This document shows, in pieces, positions 13,477 to 20,318 of a stretch of 64,000 nucleotides of DNA. The stretch spans positions 5,332,001 to 5,396,000 of the forward strand of contig NZ_CP117866.1 of assembly GCF_028736035.1 (NCBI RefSeq), given 5' to 3'. A program made the translations under genes and the position numbers. The DNA comes from Streptomyces sp. T12. GTDB lineage: Bacteria > Actinomycetota > Actinomycetes > Streptomycetales > Streptomycetaceae. The notes below the pieces were generated by a model, which made no database searches, was not told the DNA's origin, and saw only the letters and a list, made by a program, of their open reading frames with translations. The number at the start of each line of letters is the position of its first letter. Position 1 is the stretch's first letter.

Positions 13477-14563
13477 CGACCTGCTCGCCCGGGCCCGCCT
13501 CCACCGTCGGCCCTACACCCAGGCAGCCATAGACGCGGCGGCCGCACGCCTGTCCGTACGCGCCGCCACTCGCCCGGACACCCCCGGCTCGACCCTGGCA
13601 CGCGCCACCCACGGCCCGACCCCCGCACACGGCACGCCCGGACAAACACCGTCGGCCTCGCCTGCCCCACCAGCCCCGCCGGGCCAGGCTCCGCCGACCG
13701 ACGAGAGCTCCGCCGCCGACAACCTGCAAACCCTCTGCGAGACGGTCATCACCCACACAGACGCCCTCACAGACCTCGAGGAATTCCTCGCCCGAGCACT
13801 GCCCGAACCCCCCGGCGCCCGCGTTCTCGGCTGCATGCTCCAGCTCTGCGCACGGGAGGAGTCGGCCCGCATGTGGTGGCAGTACGCCGCCGGCGCCGGT
13901 GACACCGCCGCCAGCTACTGCCTCTACCTGCACCACCGCGCCCTGGGCGAGCACGGCGTCGCCGACTGGTGGCAGACACAGCACGCCCGGTACGCCCGCA
14001 GCGTCCAGCCCGGCATCGCGGACCTCCGAGGCGAGTACCCCCAAAGTGACGGCCTCCAAGGTGAGACCCCCCAGGGCGAGAACCCCCACGACCAGAACAC
14101 TGTCGCGGCCGACGCCAGCATCCGCATCGACGACCGCATCGACGACCGCGTCAACGACCGCAGCGACGACTCAGGCCCAGAGCCCGGGCCCGAGCCCGAG
14201 GACGAGATCAGCACCACCCTGCGCGTTCTGCGCGCCCTCAAGCCCGACACCTCGCCCGTCCCTGACCCGGTCAACGCCGTCCTGCACTACATCCCCGCCG
14301 CCGTCGCCTACGTCGATGACGACCTGGACCTCCCCCTGCCCGACCCCGACTTCACCGACCGCATACGCGCCCTCGCCACGCCCGTCCCGGCGGTCCAGGA
14401 CACTCCCCAGCGCAGCCACAAGCTCGACCCCCTGCCGTCACGCCGGCGAGCCCACGACCCTGCGCGCAACCATGCCCGGAACCCCGCTCACGACACGGCC
14501 GAGAGCTCGACCGTCACCGGGCGACCGGCGTTCCACGTGAAACACGGCCGCCGTCCCACGTGA
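13460..14563 (+). CDS. unknown protein coupled to the sigma factor
   Basis: This 367-residue protein has an N-terminal MTSPIDDLLARARLHRRPYT segment and a Pro/Thr/Ala-rich linker. A helical core at about 90-175 (ETVITHTDALTDLEEFLARAL; MLQLCAREESARMWWQYAAG; GDTAASYCLYLHHRALGEHG) has the spacing of Sel1/TPR-like repeats. A strongly acidic repetitive segment (IDDRIDDRVNDRSDD) and a polar tail follow. It starts inside the sigma gene, so production is probably tied to sigma synthesis; a regulator or effector of that factor is a fair guess. Two parS-like sites overlap or abut its 3' end. Confidence 0.75.
   Translation: MTSPIDDLLARARLHRRPYTQAAIDAAAARLSVRAATRPDTPGSTLARATHGPTPAHGTPGQTPSASPAPPAPPGQAPPTDESSAADNLQTLCETVITHTDALTDLEEFLARALPEPPGARVLGCMLQLCAREESARMWWQYAAGAGDTAASYCLYLHHRALGEHGVADWWQTQHARYARSVQPGIADLRGEYPQSDGLQGETPQGENPHDQNTVAADASIRIDDRIDDRVNDRSDDSGPEPGPEPEDEISTTLRVLRALKPDTSPVPDPVNAVLHYIPAAVAYVDDDLDLPLPDPDFTDRIRALATPVPAVQDTPQRSHKLDPLPSRRRAHDPARNHARNPAHDTAESSTVTGRPAFHVKHGRRPT
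14530..14543. promoter_or_regulatory. parS-like ParB site 1
   Basis: GTTCCACGTGAAAC differs from the Streptomyces parS consensus GTTTCACGTGAAAC at one base. ParB binds such sites clustered around oriC. It lies within the 3' end of the unknown gene. Confidence 0.85.
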
Positions 14564-14566
14564 AAC
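14553..14566. promoter_or_regulatory. parS-like ParB site 2 (degenerate)
   Basis: GTCCCACGTGAAAC has two differences from parS, 9 bases after site 1. It spans the stop codon of the preceding gene. Confidence 0.65.
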
Positions 14567-14595
14567 GGGCCGGTCTGCCCGCGAGCGTGGCCGAT

Positions 14596-14609
14596 GTTCC
14601 ACGTGAAAC
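14596..14609. promoter_or_regulatory. parS-like ParB site 3
   Basis: GTTCCACGTGAAAC has one difference, and the flanking T and A extend the dyad to 16 bases (14595-14610). It is intergenic. Confidence 0.85.
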
Positions 14610-14692
14610 ATCGCCGTGGGGCGGAGGACCTTCAAGTCCCTCGCCCCACGGCGTAGTTCGATGCAATGCGCCAGCCGTCACCGGCCTTCACA

Positions 14693-15406
14693 TCACCGGC
14701 CCTCGTCGCGCCGGGCAGCCTCCTCCTCGGCCTCCTTCGCCTGGACCTCAGGATCGAGAACGGACTTGCCGCTGCCGTCCACCGAAGCGAGACGGCTCGA
14801 CTCCGGCACCTCGGTCGCGGCAGGAGGCTCGACCAGCCAGTCCGGGTTGGCCTGCTTGTCCCACCACTTCCAGGCGGCGAACGCGGCACCAGCGAGAGCA
14901 CCGGCCGCTGCCAGCACTTTCGCGGCGCGGCCGGCCTTGGCGCGTCGCTGGTGCTTGCGGACCAGCTTCTCGATCTCCTTCGGCGAGACCTGACCGCGCA
15001 GCGCGGCCAGTGCGGCGGCACCGCGCGCAGCGGCCTCGTCCCTGACGGGCGCGGCCGCGGCCACCGCCTGCTCGATCCTCGGCCGGGAATAGTCGGCGGC
15101 CTGCCGAGCCGCCTTGCGCGTACGGACGGCCGCCTCATGAGCGGCCAGATCGACTTTCGGCGGCACATGCGCACGGGCCTGCTCCAGACGCGGCGCGACA
15201 TGCGCGCCGTACTGCAGCAGGGCTTGCGCGCGGGCCTGCTCGGTGGCCTGCGACACCTTAGGCGCGAGCCGTACGCGTGCCTCGTGCGCGTAGTGCGTGG
15301 CCTTGTCCTTGGCGGTGTCGGCGTAGGGCGCCACCACTTCCGCGGCGTGCAGCACGCTGTCCTTCGCCGAGCCGGTCGCGGCGCGCACGCTGTCGATGCG
15401 GGTCAC
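14693..15406 (-). CDS. DUF5324 family protein
   Basis: This 237-residue protein begins MTRIDSVRAATGSAKDSVLH. It contains long Ala-rich amphipathic helices with many KA/AR pairs (residues 10-135), a basic stretch (KLVRKHQRRAKAGRAAK), one membrane helix (VLAAAGALAGAAFAAWKWW), the motif PDWLVEP and a charged tail. This matches the Streptomyces DUF5324 family, function unknown. GTG 15406 is preceded by GAGGAGGAG; a longer frame to 15487 lacks a ribosome site. The helical part suggests a coiled-coil-like membrane or envelope-associated protein. Confidence 0.85.
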   Translation of the reverse strand: MTRIDSVRAATGSAKDSVLHAAEVVAPYADTAKDKATHYAHEARVRLAPKVSQATEQARAQALLQYGAHVAPRLEQARAHVPPKVDLAAHEAAVRTRKAARQAADYSRPRIEQAVAAAAPVRDEAAARGAAALAALRGQVSPKEIEKLVRKHQRRAKAGRAAKVLAAAGALAGAAFAAWKWWDKQANPDWLVEPPAATEVPESSRLASVDGSGKSVLDPEVQAKEAEEEAARRDEGR

Positions 15407-15732
15407 GGGATCCTCCTCCTCGGTGGCGTACGTATTTCGACTCTCCACCCTTTTACGGATCATGCCTCCCCGACCGCTCCGCAGCATGTGAAGACAGGCA
15501 TATGGGTGCGGATCGAGTTGATCGAGTGCAATAGCGGATCAATACGGGGCAACAGGAGCTTGTGGTCGACAATGCCACGGATCCCCGCGTTGCGCGCCCC
15601 GTCCCGGGAGTACTCGCGCAGTTTTCTGCAAGGGATCGCTCCCGTCGCGTGCCGATGAACGACCGCCGGGGGACGCCGACCGCCGTCCGTGCAAGGATCG
15701 GGGGGTCACAGGAAGACAACGGAAGGCAGATC
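15407..15732. other. 326-base divergent intergenic region
   Basis: It lies between DUF5324 and the cyclophilin gene and should hold both promoters. A short direct repeat GATCGAGT occurs twice near 15512-15530. I see no gene or RNA in it. Confidence 0.4.
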
Positions 15733-16266
15733 GTGGCCGAGCAGCTTTACGCCACCCTGAAGACCAACCACGGCGACATCCAGGTCCGGCTCCTCCCGAA
15801 CCACACGCCGATCACGGTCAAGAACTTCATCGAACTCGCCCAGGGCGAGCGTGAGTGGACGAACCCCACCACCGGTGAGAAGTCCACCGCCAAGCTCTAC
15901 GACGGCACGGTCTTCCATCGCGTCATCAGCGGCTTCATGATCCAGGGCGGCGACCCGCTCGGCAACGGCACCGGCGGCCCCGGCTACCAGTTCCAGGACG
16001 AGTTCCACCCGGACCTCCGCTTCGACAAGCCGTACCTGCTCGCCATGGCCAACGCCGGACCGGGCACCAACGGCTCGCAGTTCTTCCTCACCGTCTCCCC
16101 GACGACCTGGCTGAACCGCAAGCACACCATCTTCGGCGAGGTCACCGACCCCGCCAGCCAGAAGGTCATCGACGCCATCGCGACCGTCCAGACCAACCCG
16201 CGCACCGACCGCCCGCTGAGCGACGTCGTCATCGAGTCGGTCGTCGTCGAGACCCGCGAAGGCTGA
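15733..16266 (+). CDS. peptidyl-prolyl cis-trans isomerase, cyclophilin type
   Basis: This 177-residue cytosolic foldase catalyses proline cis-trans isomerisation. The cyclophilin signature is complete: FHRVISGFMIQGGDPLGNGT, NGSQFFLTVSPT and WLNRKHTIFGEV, including the catalytic arginine in FHRVI. GTG 15733 (MAEQLYATLKTNHGD) is chosen because GGAAGGCAG precedes it and the family starts here. The open frame extends upstream without support. A hairpin follows the stop. Confidence 0.95.
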   Translation: MAEQLYATLKTNHGDIQVRLLPNHTPITVKNFIELAQGEREWTNPTTGEKSTAKLYDGTVFHRVISGFMIQGGDPLGNGTGGPGYQFQDEFHPDLRFDKPYLLAMANAGPGTNGSQFFLTVSPTTWLNRKHTIFGEVTDPASQKVIDAIATVQTNPRTDRPLSDVVIESVVVETREG

Positions 16267-16293
16267 GTCCGACACCTCCCACAGGGAACCAAA

Positions 16294-16325
16294 CGCCCCG
16301 CTCGTCCGTAAGGATGAGCGGGGCG
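16294..16325 (+). terminator. hairpin after cyclophilin gene
   Basis: The stem GCCCCGCTCGTCC / GGATGAGCGGGGC has one G-T pair and loop GTAA. There is no T-run, so it may be a terminator of the G+C-rich type. Confidence 0.65.
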
Positions 16326-16367
16326 ATGCATGAGGACTGCATCGCGTACGACGACCTAGGGGACCTC

Positions 16368-17252
16368 ATGGACCAGCCGGCAGGCAGCCCGCAGGACGCG
16401 CAGAGCCTGCCGGTCTGCTACCGCCACCCGGACCGCGAGACCGGCGTCCGCTGCACCCGCTGCGACCGCCCGATCTGCCCTGACTGCATGGTCAGCGCCT
16501 CCGTCGGCTTCCAGTGCCCCGACTGCGTCCGCAACGGCTCCGGCACCGGACACGCCCCCGACGCCGCCCGCCCCCGCACCATCGCCGGCGGCACCGTCAC
16601 CGCCGACCCCCGCCTCCTCACCAAGATCCTCATCGGGATCAACCTCGCGGTCTTCATCGCCGTCCAGACCAGCACCACACTCCTGAACGACCTCGTCCTC
16701 GTCGGCACCTGGCCACCCGCCCCCTTCAACCCCACCGAAGGCGTCACCGAAGGCGAGTGGTGGCGCCTGGTGACCTCGATGTTCACGCACGAGGCCATCT
16801 GGCACATCGCCTTCAACATGCTCAGCCTGTGGTGGCTCGGCGGCCCCCTCGAAGCCGCCCTCGGACGCGCCCGCTACCTCGCGCTCTACTTCTGCTCAGG
16901 CCTCGCGGGCAGCGCCCTCACCTACCTCCTGGCCGCCCCGACCAGCTCCTCGCTCGGCGCCTCCGGCGCCATCTTCGGCCTCTTCGGCGCCACTGCCGTC
17001 CTCATGCGCCGGCTCCAGTACGACATGCGGCCGATCATGGCCCTGCTGGCGATCAACCTGATCCTCACCTTCGGCTGGAACAACATCGCCTGGCAGGCCC
17101 ACATCGGCGGCCTCGTCGCCGGCGTCGTCATCGGCTACGCCATGGTCCACGCCCCGCGTCAGCGCCGCACACTGGTCCAGTACGGCACCTGCGCGCTGGT
17201 CCTGGCCGTCGTCGTCCTGATGACCGTGCTGAGGACACTGCAGCTCACCTGA
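16368..17252 (+). CDS. rhomboid family intramembrane serine protease
   Basis: This 294-residue protein cleaves membrane-protein helices. It has an N-terminal cysteine-rich zinc-binding segment (CYRHPDRETGVRCTRC, CPDC, CPDC). About six membrane helices follow, with the catalytic serine in GASGAIFGLFGA and the catalytic histidine in AHIGGLVAGVV. The HxxFN loop motif is WHIAFNML. ATG 16368 (MDQPAG) is chosen for its AGGGGAC site; an upstream in-frame ATG at 16314 overlaps the preceding hairpin. The B-box-like N-terminus is common in actinobacterial rhomboids. Substrates are unknown. Confidence 0.93.
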   Translation: MDQPAGSPQDAQSLPVCYRHPDRETGVRCTRCDRPICPDCMVSASVGFQCPDCVRNGSGTGHAPDAARPRTIAGGTVTADPRLLTKILIGINLAVFIAVQTSTTLLNDLVLVGTWPPAPFNPTEGVTEGEWWRLVTSMFTHEAIWHIAFNMLSLWWLGGPLEAALGRARYLALYFCSGLAGSALTYLLAAPTSSSLGASGAIFGLFGATAVLMRRLQYDMRPIMALLAINLILTFGWNNIAWQAHIGGLVAGVVIGYAMVHAPRQRRTLVQYGTCALVLAVVVLMTVLRTLQLT

Positions 17253-17281
17253 GCGCGGCCTTCATCCACGTGAGCCCGCTG

Positions 17282-17491
17282 TTGTCCACAGCGGGTGGCG
17301 GATCTTGTGCACACTGTGCGGGAACAACTGTGCCCCCTGTCACTGACCCGTGTTTCCACAGGTCAGGCAGGGGGCGAACGAGTTTTCGGTCGCGAGTGCT
17401 CACCGGTAGTTCCGTCACACCGGCGTCAACACCCGATGGGTTATCCACAGATCGTCTTTCTTTTCCCCATGTGGAAAACGGCTGTGGATAA
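17282..17491. promoter_or_regulatory. DnaA-box cluster between rhomboid and crgA genes
   Basis: There are three perfect boxes: TTGTCCACA at 17282-17290 (+), TTATCCACA at 17441-17449 (+) and TTATCCACA at 17483-17491 (-). Near-matches are TTGTGCACA 17305-17313 (+), GTTTCCACA 17352-17360 (+) and TTTTCCACA 17470-17478 (-). It fills a 310-base gap that holds no gene. Such clusters outside oriC titrate DnaA in Streptomyces. Confidence 0.85.
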
Positions 17492-17562
17492 CTCAGCGGA
17501 TAGCCCTGGGCAGGACTATGTTCACCACGAAGTGGCCGCCGCTTCGGGTGTCGCTTCGACCG

Positions 17563-17817
17563 CTACTTCCACTGCGTGGAGACGCCGAATCCGGCGGCGA
17601 TGAAGCCGAAGCCCACCACGATGTTCCAGTTGCCCAGCGCGTCGATGGGCAGTGAACCGTCGGTCACATAGAAGACGACGATCCAGGCGAGGCCGATGAG
17701 GAACATGGCCAGCATCACTGGCGCTACCCATGCGCGGCTGTTCAGCTTGATGGCGGTCGCCTGCTTCGAGGGCGGCGGCGTGTAGTCGGCCTTCTTGCGG
17801 ATACGTGACTTCGGCAC
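17563..17817 (-). CDS. crgA: cell division protein CrgA
   Basis: This 84-residue membrane protein helps coordinate septum formation; in Streptomyces it affects FtsZ ring assembly during sporulation. The sequence has the basic N-terminus [17 protein letters not shown], two membrane helices ([20 protein letters not shown] and [17 protein letters not shown]) and the short loop [13 protein letters not shown]. The ending STQWK is typical of the family. GTG 17817 has an AGGAGAG site and gives the normal family length. It reads divergently from the DUF881 gene, and the DnaA-box cluster lies just past its 3' end. Confidence 0.95.
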   Translation of the reverse strand: MPKSRIRKKADYTPPPSKQATAIKLNSRAWVAPVMLAMFLIGLAWIVVFYVTDGSLPIDALGNWNIVVGFGFIAAGFGVSTQWK

Positions 17818-17958
17818 GAGGGTCTCTCCTGTCGATGCGCTGCGTGGCCGCGCAGGGAACTGTGGCTGGCTCGGGGCAGCGTACAAGGGGACTCTGATTG
17901 CTCCCCCGGGCGTCCGTTAGCGTAGTGCTTCCGCGGCGCCGAAGGAGATAAGGGTACG

Positions 17959-18735
17959 TTGAGCAATTCTGCCGACTCCCCCGGGTCAGGATCCAGCCCT
18001 GTCCGCGGCCGCTTCCGGCCGGTGCGGGTGCTGACCGCGGCTGTCTTCGCTCTCGCGGGGCTCATTTTCTTCACCAGTTTCAATACGGCCAAGGGCACCA
18101 ATATCCGTACGGATGCCTCGCTGCTGAAGCTTTCGGACCTCATTCAGGAGCGCAGCCACGAGAACGGTGAGCGCATCGAGTCGAACGCGGCTCTGCGGGA
18201 CGACGTGGAGGCGCTGGCCGAGCGGGACGACGGCAGTACCAAGGCCGAGGACGACAAGCTGGCGGCGCTGGAGCAGAGCGCGGGGACGCAGAAGCTGACG
18301 GGCGAGGCGATCACGGTCACGCTCAATGACGCCCCGCCGGACGCCACGGCAAAGCTTCCCGGTTATCCCGAGCCGCAGCCGGACTACCTGGTCATTCATC
18401 AGCAGGATCTCCAGGCCGTGGTCAACGCGCTGTGGCAGAGCGGTGCCAAGGGCATCAAGGTCATGGACCAGCGGCTGATCTCCACCAGCGCGGTGCGCTG
18501 CGTGGGCAACACCCTGATCCTTCAGGGCCGGGTCTATTCGCCGCCGTACAAGATCACGGCGGTCGGTGATCCGGAGAAGATGCAGAAGGCGCTCGCGGCC
18601 TCGCCGGCGATCCAGAACTACATGGTGTACGTCAATGTCTACGGTCTCGGCTGGAAAGTCACCGAGGACGGGACGGTGACTCTGCCGGGCTACTCGGGCA
18701 CAGTGGATCTGCAGTACGCCAAGCCCTTGGAGTGA
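17959..18735 (+). CDS. DUF881 family membrane-anchored protein
   Basis: This 258-residue protein has one N-terminal membrane helix (VLTAAVFALAGLIFFTSFNTA), an extracytoplasmic coiled-coil-like segment (about 50-115) and the DUF881 fold. Visible DUF881 motifs are ITVTLNDAP, VIHQQDLQAVVNALWQSGAK, ISTSAVRCVGNTLILQGRVY and YGLGWKV. DUF881 proteins sit beside crgA and sortases across actinobacteria and are suspected of a cell-envelope or division role, unproven. TTG 17959 is the likely start (GAAGGAGAT upstream). The first sortase gene begins 19 bases after its stop. Confidence 0.9.
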   Translation: MSNSADSPGSGSSPVRGRFRPVRVLTAAVFALAGLIFFTSFNTAKGTNIRTDASLLKLSDLIQERSHENGERIESNAALRDDVEALAERDDGSTKAEDDKLAALEQSAGTQKLTGEAITVTLNDAPPDATAKLPGYPEPQPDYLVIHQQDLQAVVNALWQSGAKGIKVMDQRLISTSAVRCVGNTLILQGRVYSPPYKITAVGDPEKMQKALAASPAIQNYMVYVNVYGLGWKVTEDGTVTLPGYSGTVDLQYAKPLE

Positions 18736-18754
18736 GCCTTCTCTGGAGCTGCCG

Positions 18755-19468
18755 GTGCGTGTCGTCGTCAGGACCGTCAGCGAGCTGTGCATCACGGTCG
18801 GCACGGTGATCGTTCTTTTCGTCGTCTATGTGCTGTTCTGGACCGGCGTGAAGGCCGACAACGTCATGGCCGACCAGATCGATCAGTTACAGGAGCAGTG
18901 GGCGCAGGGGGCGGTGCGCCCGACGGACGCGGCACCCGGGAGCACCGCGGCTCCGAGTGAGAGTTCGCAGGCGAGTCCGCCGAAGCCCGTCCCGTACACC
19001 GCGGACAAGCCTTTCGCGATCATGTACATCCCGCGGCTTGGTTTCACGTGGAACAAGCCGGTTCTCGAAGGCACCGCCACCAAGACTCTCAAGAAGGGTC
19101 TCGGTCACTACGCGAACACCGCCCAGCTCGGCCAGAAGGGCAACTTCTCGGTGGCCGGCCACCGGCGTACGTACGGGGATCCGTTCAAGGACTTCCCCAG
19201 GCTGCGTCCCGGTGACGCGGTGGTGCTGACGGACGGGACGACCTGGTTCACGTATCGGATCGACAAAGGCCCTTACAAAACACTGCCCACGGACATTGAG
19301 GTGATCGACGCTGTGCCTCGTAAGTCGGGGTATACGCGTGAGGGCCGCTACCTGACCCTGACCACGTGTGATCCGGAGTGGGGGCACAGTCACCGGCTGA
19401 TCGTGTGGGCGCATCTGGACTCCACGCAGCCTGTGGAGGCCGGGAAACCGGAAGCGTTGCGCCGTTAG
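18755..19468 (+). CDS. class E sortase 1 of 3
   Basis: This 237-residue transpeptidase has an N-terminal signal anchor (CITVGTVIVLFVVYVLFWTGV), a Pro/Ser-rich linker and the sortase barrel. Catalytic residues are His in NFSVAGHRRTYGDPF, Cys in LTLTTCDPEWG and Arg in HSHRLIVWAHL. Class E enzymes of high-G+C bacteria recognise LAXTG-type sorting signals. It follows the DUF881 gene closely, in a probable operon. A parS-like site (19041-19054) is embedded in its coding sequence. No substrate with a sorting signal is encoded nearby. Confidence 0.92.
   Translation: MRVVVRTVSELCITVGTVIVLFVVYVLFWTGVKADNVMADQIDQLQEQWAQGAVRPTDAAPGSTAAPSESSQASPPKPVPYTADKPFAIMYIPRLGFTWNKPVLEGTATKTLKKGLGHYANTAQLGQKGNFSVAGHRRTYGDPFKDFPRLRPGDAVVLTDGTTWFTYRIDKGPYKTLPTDIEVIDAVPRKSGYTREGRYLTLTTCDPEWGHSHRLIVWAHLDSTQPVEAGKPEALRR
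19041..19054. promoter_or_regulatory. parS-like ParB site 4, inside a sortase gene
   Basis: GTTTCACGTGGAAC differs from parS at one base; it is the reverse complement of sites 1 and 3. It encodes Gly-Phe-Thr-Trp-Asn of the sortase, so the site is kept within coding sequence. Confidence 0.8.
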
Positions 19469-19521
19469 TCTGTTGGCTGTACGGCGTGAGTCTGGTGCCG
19501 TGGCGCGACGGAAGGGACGGC

Positions 19522-19683
19522 ATGTACGGCTGGATCTGGCGGCATCTGCCGGGGAATGCGTGGGTGAGGGCGCTGATCTCGCTCGTTCTGGTCGTGGCCG
19601 TGGTCTACGTCCTGTTCAACTACGTCTTCCCGTGGGCCGAACCGCTGCTGCCCTTCGGCGATGTGACGGTGGAGGGCCAGTGA
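19522..19683 (+). CDS. small membrane protein between sortase and pabA
   Basis: This 53-residue protein (MYGWIWRHLPGNAWVRALIS, then a hydrophobic segment LVLVVAVVYVLFNYVFPWAEP) has one membrane helix. ATG 19522 is chosen for the GAAGGGACGG before it. Its stop overlaps the GTG of pabA, so the two are translationally coupled. Streptomyces commonly carry such a short gene here; its role is not known. Confidence 0.8.
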   Translation: MYGWIWRHLPGNAWVRALISLVLVVAVVYVLFNYVFPWAEPLLPFGDVTVEGQ

Positions 19684-20318
19684 GCGCGCGCATTCTCGTC
19701 GTGGACAACTACGACAGCTTCGTCTTCAACCTGGTCCAGTACCTGTACCAGCTGGGCGCCGAGTGCGAGGTGCTGCGCAACGACGAGGTGTCGACGGCGC
19801 ATGCCCAGGACGGCTTCGACGGCGTGCTGCTGTCGCCGGGTCCGGGTACGCCGGAGGAGGCCGGTGTCTGCATCGAGATGGTGCGCCACTGTGCCTCGAC
19901 GGGAGTGCCGGTCTTCGGTGTCTGCCTCGGCATGCAGTCGATGCAGGTGGCGTACGGCGGTGTGGTGGACCGTGCGCCGGAGTTGCTGCACGGCAAGACC
20001 TCGCTGGTCGAGCACGAGGGCAAGGGCGTCTTCGCGGGCCTGCCGACGCCGTTCACGGCGACGCGCTACCACTCGCTGGCGGCCGAGCCGGAGACGGTGC
20101 CGGCCGAGCTGGAGGTGACCGCCCGCACGCACGACGGCATCATCATGGGCCTCAGGCACCGCGAACTCCCGGTCGAGGGCGTGCAGTTCCACCCCGAGTC
20201 GGTGTTGACCGAGCACGGGCACCGGATGCTGGCCAACTGGCTGGTGGAGTGCGGCGACCAGGGTGCGGTGGCGAGGTCGACGGGGCTCGCCCCGGTGGTG
20301 GGCAGGGCCACGGCGTGA
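19680..20318 (+). CDS. pabA: aminodeoxychorismate/anthranilate synthase, glutamine amidotransferase subunit
   Basis: This 212-residue class I glutamine amidotransferase supplies ammonia from glutamine to a chorismate-using partner, for p-aminobenzoate (folate) or anthranilate. Evidence: the start ILVVDNYDSFVFNLVQYLYQ, the nucleophile Cys in VFGVCLGMQSM, the oxyanion motif LLSPGPGTP, and the His-Glu pair in VQFHPESVLTEHG. The chorismate-binding partner is not in the window, so PabA versus TrpG is inferred from the well-known location between sortase genes. GTG 19680 overlaps the previous stop. Its own stop overlaps the next sortase start by four bases. Confidence 0.9.
   Translation: MSARILVVDNYDSFVFNLVQYLYQLGAECEVLRNDEVSTAHAQDGFDGVLLSPGPGTPEEAGVCIEMVRHCASTGVPVFGVCLGMQSMQVAYGGVVDRAPELLHGKTSLVEHEGKGVFAGLPTPFTATRYHSLAAEPETVPAELEVTARTHDGIIMGLRHRELPVEGVQFHPESVLTEHGHRMLANWLVECGDQGAVARSTGLAPVVGRATA

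Noticed and set aside
15562..15732. Longer N-terminal form of the cyclophilin
   Set aside because: The extension has no family similarity, and a proper ribosome site lies before GTG 15733.
17264..17277. CACGTG near 17268 as a parS site
   Set aside because: Flanking bases (CATC/AGCC) do not match GTTT/AAAC.
17282..17491. The DnaA-box cluster as oriC itself
   Set aside because: It has only about six boxes and no dnaA or dnaN flanks. In Streptomyces oriC lies between those genes, beyond the left edge of this window.
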